NCBI GenBank assembly: GCA_030549775.1
Contig: CM060172.1
Location: 53,681,942 to 53,745,941 of the forward strand
Direction of reading: 5' to 3'
Origin: Tamarix chinensis
Lineage: Eukaryota; Streptophyta; Magnoliopsida; Caryophyllales; Tamaricaceae
Length of the DNA stretch: 64,000 nt
Made by a program: the position numbers and the translations under genes. A model generated the notes under the pieces. It ran no database searches, was not told the origin of the DNA, and saw only the letters and a list, made by a program, of their open reading frames with translations. Below, in pieces: positions 51,420 to 60,803 of the stretch. The stretch's first letter is position 1, and every line of letters begins with the position of its first letter.

Positions 51420-52120
51420 AAATTTTCATGCAGAACCCTAAGTCCATCCATATGAAACCCTAGATTCAAACCATATAAAACCCAAAGATTCATCAATACC
51501 AAACTCTAAATTCAATCCATACCAAACCGAAGATTCATCCATACCAAACCCTAAATTCGAACCATATAAAACGAAAGATTCATCCATACCAAACCCTAAA
51601 TTTAACCTATACAAAACCAAAGATTCATCCATACCAAACCCTAAATTCAATCCATACCAAACTGAAGATTCATCCATACCAAACCCTAAATTCGAACCAT
51701 ATAAAACGAAAGATTCATTCATACCAAACCCTAAATTAGATTCTCCCATACAACACAATAAATTAGATTCTCCCATATAACACCATAGATTAGATTTTTC
51801 CATACAAAATCATAGATGAGATTCTCCCATATAAAATCATGAATTAGATTCTCCCATATAAAACCCTATATTAGATTCTTCCACACAAAACCTTCCCATA
51901 TAAAACCATAAATTATATCCTCCCACACAAAATCATAAATTAGATTCTCCCATATAACACCAGAAATTATATTATCCCATATGACACCATAAATTGGACT
52001 CTCCCGTACAAAACCATAAATTAGATTCTCCCACATAACATCATAAATTACATTCTTCTATACAACATCATAAATTACATTCTCCCACATAACACCATAA
52101 ATTAGATACACATATAGTAC
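51420..52120 (-). repeat. Minisatellites of LTR G
   Basis: Units with CCATACCAAACCCTAAATTC and AAGATTCATCCATACC (51,420-51,740), then ATTAGATTCTCCCATA units (to about 52,100). The unit lengths are multiples of three, which keeps a repetitive 121-codon frame open on -. Confidence 0.85.
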
Positions 52121-52429
52121 ACATGCCATACAAAAATATACTCCAACTCCACGTTATACCACATACAAAATAATTAATAATGATAAACATAGGATACATA
52201 GCATATGAAGCACATAACACACATAAGCACACAAAAGGCCTTAGCACCCCTTACCTAAAATGACACCGGTCTTGGAGCACGCTCCTACGCCCCCTTAGGA
52301 CTTTGACTGGTCTCACCTATTATGAGAGAAAAACTATAAATTAGATTCCCTCTTATTAAAAATACTATTAATTACTAATTTAATCTAAGACTAGGCTTTT
52401 GATAAAATACTAAAATAACAATAGCAAAG

Positions 52430-52592
52430 ATACTAAAAATAATATCAATGATAATAATAAGAATAATAATAATAATAGTAACAATAATAATAAAAAGGTA
52501 TTACTCAAAAACAAATTGAAATAAGGGCTTCGGCCCCTTTACCAAAATAATAGTAATAATAATATTAGTAAAATTAATAAAAAAATTTAGTA

Positions 52593-52629
<37 letters not shown>

Positions 52630-52639
52630 TAACAATAAT

Positions 52640-52709
<70 letters not shown>

Positions 52710-52720
52710 GTAAAGCTAAT
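52430..52720. repeat. AAT/AAC microsatellites of LTR G
   Basis: (AAT)n, then a long (AAC)n at about 52,637-52,678, then (AAT)n. GGGCTTCGGCCC (52,525-52,536) is embedded just before. Confidence 0.95.
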
Positions 52721-53283
52721 AGTAAAGTAGTTGTAATATTAATAATTAAATAATAATAATAGCAATTTCAAAATAGAGAGAATTAAGGTGGGAGTTGAGG
52801 TGTTTAAGACTTCCTAGAGGGAGAGGAGCAGAATAAGGGTGGCGACACAACCAAAGGTGGCGGCGCACAATGGTGGTGGTGGTGGCCGAATGGAGGAGAA
52901 GAAGAGAAAGAGAGAAAGAGAGGGAGGGAGAGGAAAAGAAAGGTAGGGGAAGGTAGAGGAGGGTCTGCAGCACAATTTGGAAGGTGAAAGCAGCGGCGGA
53001 AGTGGCGTACTAGGTGGCTAAGGGTGGTGCGAAGGGCGGCGAAGGTGGAGAAATAGGTTGATCAGGAGGGCTACTTTGCACAGCCTCGGTGGATTGTGTA
53101 GGAAGAATTGAGGGAAGGGGAAGGCACAGTTAGTTAGAGGGTGGTGCAAGGATGATTTTGGTAGGCGGAGTTGATGGTGTGGTTGGCTGAAGGAGGCGGA
53201 CGAAGCGTCTAAAGGGGCGACGGTGGTAAGGTTGGGGAATTTTGGGCAAACAACTAAAGCTCGATAAAGAGCTCAAACCAGGG

Positions 53284-53293
53284 GTATTTATAG
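53284..53293 (-). promoter_or_regulatory. TATA box of LTR G
   Basis: On - this reads CCCTATAAATACC, about 1,015 bp from the sense 5' end, matching A1, F and H. Confidence 0.6.
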
Positions 53294-54304
53294 GGTTTAA
53301 ATGAGAGGTTAGGGTCTGTGGATCGGCTAGAGAGTAGGGCAAGTAGGGTTAGGGTTACCGACGGCGAGGTTGGCTGGTGGGAGAAAAATGGGCCAAGAGT
53401 TGCGTAGGGAAAGGAGAGGGAAAAATCACGTGAGAAATAGAGATTTGGTTGGGTCAAAAGGGCCGACGATTTAGGGGGAAGAGAGAGGAAGAAAAAAGGT
53501 CGTAACTGGTGGCAAAAATCTCGGCTAGGTGGCGGTGTTACAGGTCGGCGTCGACTTCAAGGGGGAAGAAGGAAGAAGAAGATGGGGGCTGGACCAGGCG
53601 GTTTGGGAAGAAAGAAAGAAAAGAAAAGAGAGGCGGACCGGCCGGTCGGGCGCGAGGAGGGGTGCATTAAATAAAATAGAGCGTTTAGAGGGGATAAATG
53701 CTAAAATGCAGTGCGACGGAGAAGGGAAGGAGGCACTGCGCGACTGGGCTAGGATGAAGGAAAAGGAAGGAGAGGAAAGGGGGACTGAGCCACTGGGTTG
53801 GCCCAATTCGAGGAGAAAAAGAAAAAGAAAAGAAGAAGAAATATAAAGAAAGAAAAAGGAAAAAAGGAAAAAGGAAAACAGAAAAATAGTTAGGTTGGGT
53901 ATTTAAATTAATTAAAATATTTGGAATATTTAAAAAATAATAATATTTACATAAAATAATATTTAGATCCCTTTTTAGGCTAAATTAGGATTTTTAAAAG
54001 ATTTTCCATAAATTCCATTTTAATTAGCAAAACACTCTAATTTTTTCCAATTAAATTATTTATAAAAACTATTTTCTCCTTCTTATTTTAAATAAAATAA
54101 TTTATTTCATTAATTTCCAAAATAAAATCCTTAATTAGCTAAAATACCCAAAACGTTTCTAATAAAAATAATTATAAATTTCTCCTTGATTTGCCCTAAT
54201 TAATTTCCTTTATTTTAATAAAAATAATTTATTTAAATAATTTCTTTCTAATAAAACTTCATTTAAATATAATTTTTAAAATTAGAAATTTTCGGAGCAT
54301 TTCA

Positions 54305-55136
54305 TGTATAATGTGGAGTTGAAGTATATTTTTGTATGGCATGTGTACTATATGTGATGAAATATTGTATATGTGAAGATATGTGTTGTGACCCTATAAG
54401 ACATGCATGCGAGGATGTTGATGTGGTTTGTGTGGGAGAAAGGATGAAAAAGGAGAATGGGGGAAAGAAGTTGACTAAGGGATGTGAGTTGACCTAAGTA
54501 CTTTAGTGATTCATCAGTGGAAGAATAAAATGGAAAATTTAGGGTTTCGTGTGGAAAAATCTAATTTATGGTTTTATATGGGAGAATCTAATTTATGGTG
54601 TTTTATGGGAGAATCTAATTTATGGTTTCGTGAGGGAGAATCCAATTTATGGTTTTATGTGGGAGAATCTAATTTATGGTTTTGCATGGTTTTGTGTGAG
54701 AGGAATTAAATTATGGGGTTATATGGGAGAATCTAATTTATGGTGCTGTATGGGGGGAATCTAATTTATGGTTTTTTGTGGGAGAATATAATTTATGGTT
54801 TTGTATGGGAGAGTCTAATTTATGGTTTTATATGGGAGAATTTAATTTGTAGTTTTATATGGGAGAATATAATTTAAGGTTATGTATGGAAGAATCTAAT
54901 TTATGGTTTTGCATGGTTTTGTGTGGGATAATATAATTTATGGTTTTATATGGGAGACTCTAATTTATGGTTTTATATGGGAGAATCTAATTTATGGTTT
55001 TGTGTGAGAGCATATAATTTATAGTTTTATATGGAAGAATCTAATTTATGGTTTTCTGTGGAAGAATATAATTTATGGTGTTACATGGGAGAATCTAATT
55101 TATGGTTTTGTATGGGAGGATTCAATGTAGGGTTTC
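54305..55136 (+). mobile_element. Solo LTR F, piece 2
   Basis: Resumes after G with AATGTGGAGTTGAAGTATA, aligning with H at 47,752 on. Nearly all of it from 54,520 is a minisatellite of about 27-bp units, GGGAGAATCTAATTTATGG plus TTTTATAT/TTTTGTGT (about 20 units). Ends at the duplicated GTTTC where I inserted. Confidence 0.85.
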
Positions 55137-58100
55137 TGTAATACTCCGTATTTTTGAAATATAATTTTATTAAGCCTAATGATTTTATTAGCGTAATTTG
55201 ATGCAAATATTTAATTATTTTAATTTTGATTTGTTTTATGGATTTATCGACGATTTCGAATTCATATTTGAATTTAATTAATCGTTGTCGTTGCGAACCA
55301 TTCTAGATAAATTCGTTCACGAACATGATTTTATTATATTCTTATGATTTCAATTTTCGGTTAAAAATATGTATTCCCATTCTTTCTCGTGTTTTGATTT
55401 TTAATATTTTAGATTCGTTTTCAATTATAACTTCGTCATGTGATTATGACTTTATTTTGGAGTTATATTTCGTTAACAAAATATATTATTTAAATTATAG
55501 AATTTCTGTTTAAATAGTTAAATTTATTTTAATGATTTTATCCATAGAAAATAATTCTGACTTTAAATTTATTCGTTTTCGGAAATTGTTAATATTTTCG
55601 GGAAGTTTTAAATTAAAAAGATTTTTGGAGCTTATTTATGAATTTCTTTTTGAAATTAATTTTCTTCCATTTTTCGCTTTTTGGTTTGCGGAAAATCAGT
55701 TTCAAAAATTATTAAAATTAGTCTCGGTTTATTAGAATTGGATTTAAATATTTTCTTGTATGCCTTTAAATAAATTTTCAAGGTCTTATAATATATTTCC
55801 GTAAATAATATAAATTTTTATGTTCATTGGTAAATTCTTCCGAAAATATTTCCAAAATTCTTTATATACTTTTTTTTATCATTTTAAGCCTTTAGATCGT
55901 TTCGAAATAAATTTTAGATAAAATCCTTTGAATAATAATTTTTGATATTTAGTATTTTATTTTATAATTGTATTTGTAAGTAAAAAAAAAAACCTAACCC
56001 GGCCGACCCCCTTCTTCTTTTCCCTTTCTCTCTTCTCTTTCCCTACTCCCGACCCTTGCTCCCTATTCCTGTCTCGAGCCAACTGTAGCTCAGAAACCCC
56101 AGTCTGCCTCCTTCTCCTAGCTCCTCCAGCTGCCCCGCCAGTCGACAGCCACTAGAGACGGCGCAGCACCAGCCACTGATGACGCAATACAGCAGCTGAC
56201 GCCCCAGCAGCAATAGCAGCAATGTGCAGGTCACGCCGCCGCCGCCCGGTCACCGTCGCGTCGCTAACCATCGGCGAGCTACCCCCAGCCTCCGACGAAG
56301 CTTCTCCGACCTTCTCTTGTCTCGATTTGTGTTGGTTTTGTATGGTATAAATTTCTGAAAACCCTAATATTAATTTAATTAATTGGGTATGAATTAGCTT
56401 ATGAAAAGCTAAATTGATTATTTGATTATGTATATATGTGTTGTAAGAACGATTTGGATATGTCAATTGTATGGTTATGTTGGAATTTTGAAAAATTGGA
56501 TTTTTGGCTGGGTTATGCCCGAATTTTTTGGATTCATCCGATTTAGCTATTTTTGGATAAATTGATTATACAATATGCTTTTAAATGTATCTAATTTCAT
56601 GTTGGAATCGTCAATTTGATAAATTTATGCAGTATTAATCGGAATTGGATTTTTAGGTCAAAACTCTTGCGGGTCCAAATGGGATTGTATAATCGGGTTG
56701 TTTTATTCAATTAACTATATAATTTATATTAAAATATATTTAATTACATTTTTGAACCGTCAATTTATATATTTTAGCAAGAATTGATCGGATTTGCGTT
56801 CCGGGTTTAAAAACCCTAATTGTGCTAAATTGGGTATTTCTTTTATTGTTTTTGATCAATTGATTATTTGATATGTTATAAATGTGTTTAATTGTATTTC
56901 TAAACATTCAATTTGATCAAATTTATAGAATTTTACCAAATTGTATTTTTGAGCCTAAAACCCTAAATTTCAAGTGAAATTATGAAATTGGTCATTTGTA
57001 TTGTTGTTTTTCTAAAATTGAATTTATAGAAATAGTTGAAATGGTATTAAATGCATTTTAATAACTTTAATTTGAATTACCCGTGTTTGTGTTGTGGATT
57101 TTAAAACCCTAATTTTAAAAATGGATAGTCTTAAATTGGCTACTAGGAAGACTGTTTTGTTGAAATTAATTATCTAGATTTATCTAAAATTAGTTTAATT
57201 GTGTTTTAAACTATCAATTGGAGATAATCGAAGTGATTTGGTCGATTCGTAGTTTAGGCATTTAAAAACCCTAATCTTTAGGGATGGTTTTATAAAATTG
57301 ATTTTTCCTATGCGTCTTTTATCTAATAGATTTTGGCCTTTGGGTTTTAAATCATTTGAATTATGTTTTAATCTAATCGGTTTGGATTTGTTTCTATACA
57401 AATGGTTGGTTGGTCTTCTGGGTTGTAAAACCTAACTAGTAAATCATTTTCGAAAAAAATAACTTATCTTCTATCATAATTTCCCTAGCTTCCAAATCAA
57501 TTTAAAATACTTTAAGTGATATGTATTTAAACCAATTTGAGTAATATTTAACCTTAAATCTTAATAGAGCTATGCTCTTGAGACCTAGGTTTTGGACACG
57601 TTTTTCAAGAAAAATTATTTGTGTCTCTTTGTGTCGATTTAATTATAATAATTGAATTATTGATCGACAGGATAGTTTCTAACTTAGTTTTCGATTTCTA
57701 TCGGTGATTTAGGAATGATTTATTGTGGATCCTCAAGCTAGTGATCTCTCTCTCCCTCTTATCTCGCTTAGTTAGCTTCGGATTTAAGTAAGTCTCTACT
57801 TACCTCCACTTATGGGTGTTTTGTAAGGATGTAACTAAGGTCGCCTGTGTGTTACGTGTTTTACTTGCCTTGGATGCCTTATATGTTGTGTCCTATATGT
57901 TATCTGTTTTTATTGTGTAGCGTAGGTTGGAACCGAGGTATGTTCTCGTACTCTTGTCTGGTATGTGCTAATATGGGTATGCTGCAAGTTATGATGGATG
58001 TCGTGTGGCCTTTTAGGACATGCATGTTAAGGGTAAAATTCTTTCGAATAAGACACGTTAAGACACTAATCACTTAAAGAGGAAGATGTTGAGCCGGACC

Positions 58101-59511
58101 CAGATCGGTCCACCGGCGAATAATAGTGGTAGGGTATGTTACCTTCGCGACCTGTCCACCGGCTATAATAGTGGCAGGGCATGTGCCCTCGTAACCATTC
58201 CACTGGCTATAATAGTGGGGGATTCCGAGCTCAACAAACCGAATGTAATAACGATAAGACATGGGAAAGACACAAAGTAATTATAGTGAAACATCATGTG
58301 AGTCGGGGCCAGACCGGTCCACCGACAAATAATAGTGGCAGGGTATGTTACCCTCGTGACCGGTCCACCGACTAAAATAGTGGCAGGGCATGACCCTCGT
58401 GACCGTTCCATCGGCTGTAATAGTGGGGTTCCCGCATTCACATGAATTGATAAAGACTATGATGTGAATCGACCATATTTACCAAAGATATGAAGTATAA
58501 GTCTACTCGACTGGGGCTGGATATGTCCCTAAGTAATGTTTGGGGGGCTAAATGCCGGATTGGTTTGGTTTGGCATTACCCATAAATGCCCACTTGTTAA
58601 ATGCCCAATTTGGCTTGGTTTGGTTTGGCATTGTCCAAAAATGCCCGGTTGGGTTATCTAAATCTCTTATTGGTTTAAGATGTTGCATCCGAAATTGTGT
58701 GGCCATGTAATGGTTTGTCAATAATATGGATTATTCCTACCTGAGGTGCATTAGCTACTTTATATTTTGGTCATACCACACTTACATGTTTAAATAAGAT
58801 GTTACATATGTTTCACATGTTATTATATGTGTATGGTAGGACTTATGATGTGGGTATTGAGTATGCATAATATTGTATCAACGTAATGCACCATGATTCA
58901 ATATGCACTTGATGTTATAGTTTACGTCTCTCCCATAAGTTAGGGTAGTGGGATTTACTCAGTATTGGACCTGTACTGATATTACCTTGGTCGAATGGGT
59001 CCTGTGATGATCCACTGATGGTGCGGAGTAGACCTCTTGTGCAGGTTTGAGATCGAATATTGTATTTGGGTGGAAGGCTTGGTTTGAGAGAGTAGGTAAT
59101 TTGGAATTTGATCTATCGGGTTTTATCTTGTTTAACTGTATTCATCTTTGGAAGTTACAAGTGTTGTATTTAAAAATTTAAAGGGTATTGTAATTGACTT
59201 TCAATTTCTTATACTTTGATAAGCTTTTAAAATTCAGATTTATTTCACAGGTTTTGCTAATTCATTTAGCGATGATTTTATTTAGTGAATTGATTCACTT
59301 GCCATCTGCCTGTGGATCTCCTTGTGTGAGTTTATCCTCACGGCATAAATGTTTGAAAATTTGTTTGACACGTTTTAGCCTTACATCTAGCATGAGGTAG
59401 ATGGTGGCCATTTATCTTGTGTTAGATGTGGTGGTAACATTCCCCAAATTCTATTTTAGCTTCCACTTCATTATTTAATTTTTTTTAGGAGTGAATTTTG
59501 GAGGTGTTACA
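55137..59511 (+). mobile_element. Solo LTR I (4,375 bp) inside F
   Basis: TGTAATACTCCGTATTTTTG to GGAGGTGTTACA, flanked by perfect GTTTC (55,132-55,136; 59,512-59,516). The first 3 kb are diverged from H (start of the D type, only a short GC-rich tract at 55,990-56,330, no large microsatellite or minisatellite blocks). The last 1.5 kb carry the cells (58,085-58,440) and module X (58,957-59,135) close to H. No coding region. Confidence 0.85.
58085..58440 (+). repeat. Palindromic cell array of LTR I
   Basis: Seven or so cells. The variable palindromes are AGGGCATGTGCCCT (58,176-58,189), AGGGTATGTTACCCT (58,340-58,354) and AGGGCATGACCCT. Arms differ from A1 and H but pair fully or nearly so. 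Confidence 0.85.
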
Positions 59512-60803
59512 GTTTCGTATGGATGAATCTTTGGTTTTATATGGTTTGAATTTAGGGTTTGGTATGGATGAATCCTTGGTTTTATATGGTTTGAATTTAG
59601 GGTTGGTAAGGATGAATCTTTGGTTGTGTATGGGTTGAATATAAGGTTTTGTATGGAGGAATCTAGGGTTTTAATTATATGGAAGAACCTAGGGTTGCAT
59701 GGTTGAATTTAGGGTTTCACGTGGGATTTTAGAGTTTGCATGAAAAAGTTTGAAGGTTTGCATAGGGAGGTTAATGTCTGCATGGGTATGAAATTTACAT
59801 GTGGAAAGTTGATTTGGGATGTAAGGATGGTAATGTAAGTATTGTTTGGGTGTTTGAACACTTGGGATGAAAAATAGTACGTGGAGCAAAATAAGGGTAC
59901 GTAGGAGACCGAGCTAGGGTTTGGTGTGGACAATTAGGGTTTGTTGTGGTTGCTTAGAGTTTTTTGTGTTAATATGTGTATTTGATGATTAAAGCGTAGT
60001 TATGATTGTGGAATTTTATGATTTGTGATGTGTGAAGTGTAAAGGGAATGATTCATGTCTAGGATGAAAGCTTTTGAATAAGATACTTAAAACATTAATC
60101 ACGTAAAGTGGAAGATGTTGAGTTGGGTCTAGACTGATCCACCGGTCAGAAATAATGGTTAGGGTTTTACCCTATAAGTGACCGATCCACCGGCGAATAA
60201 TAGTAGTGTGGACATTGTCCCGCAAGTGACCGACCCACCGGCAATAATAGTGGGGTGAATCGAGCTCAACAAATACAAACTAGAGTTTGCTAAGACACTT
60301 AAAAGATACTAATTACTTACAGTGGAACACCATGTGAGCAGGAACCAGACCAATCCACCGGTCAGGAATAGTGGTGTGGACTATTGTCTCGCAAGTGACC
60401 GTTCCACCAGCAAAAAATAATGGTGTGGACTATTATCTCGCAAGTGACCGGCCCACCATCTAAAATAGTGGGGTGTTCCTGTATTTGCATGGATTTGATA
60501 AAAAAACATGGTGTGCAACGATTCCTGATCAGAAATAAATTAAGTAATGAATCCGGATTATAAATGTGCCTTTATGTATGTACCCGAATGATTGATCGAT
60601 AATATGATATCATGATGGCCTTTATGTTCTTTTATTCTTCTGCATTATTTATGTGATGTTATGTGTTAGCCTTAACACTTGGTACTGAAACGGTCGGAGA
60701 GAACCGGTTTGGTACTAAGTGTGGCGGCAACATCCTCATAATTCACAGGTTTTAATTTAAATTCTTCTGCTTAAAAAAAGGTAGTAAATTTTGGGGTGTT
60801 ACA
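59512..60803 (+). mobile_element. Solo LTR F, piece 3 (sense 3' end)
   Basis: Resumes with GTTTCGTATGGATGAATC. It has the TTTAGGGTTTGGTATGGATG minisatellite, cells (60,110-60,475), the terminal stem-loop (60,668-60,713) and the end GGGGTGTTACA. Module X is missing: TGTGTTAGCCTTAACACTT joins the two flanks found on either side of it in H. Confidence 0.85.

Larger units (their letters stand above)
50001..54304 (-). mobile_element. Solo LTR G, piece 2
   Basis: Continues G from ATGTTACCACCACA to TTCGGAGCATTTCA. Left to right: terminal stem-loop (50,012-50,057), module Y (50,355-50,470), cells (50,660-51,015), minisatellites (51,420-52,120), conserved box (52,236-52,300), microsatellites (52,430-52,720), GC-rich purine tract (52,790-53,850) and TATA box (53,284-53,293) on -. 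Without H the element is about 4.39 kb. Confidence 0.85.

Noticed and set aside
45247..54304. Large inverted repeat or palindromic assembly artefact formed by H and G
   Set aside because: The opposite orientation of two similar LTRs is explained by H inserting in G with perfect ATGTT on both sides, and the two copies differ widely in sequence.
51438..54764. Repeat-protein-like frames (GFGMDES... and GESNLWFYM...)
   Set aside because: They arise from minisatellites whose unit length is a multiple of three; the frame lacks a stable start and is not kept in H or A1.
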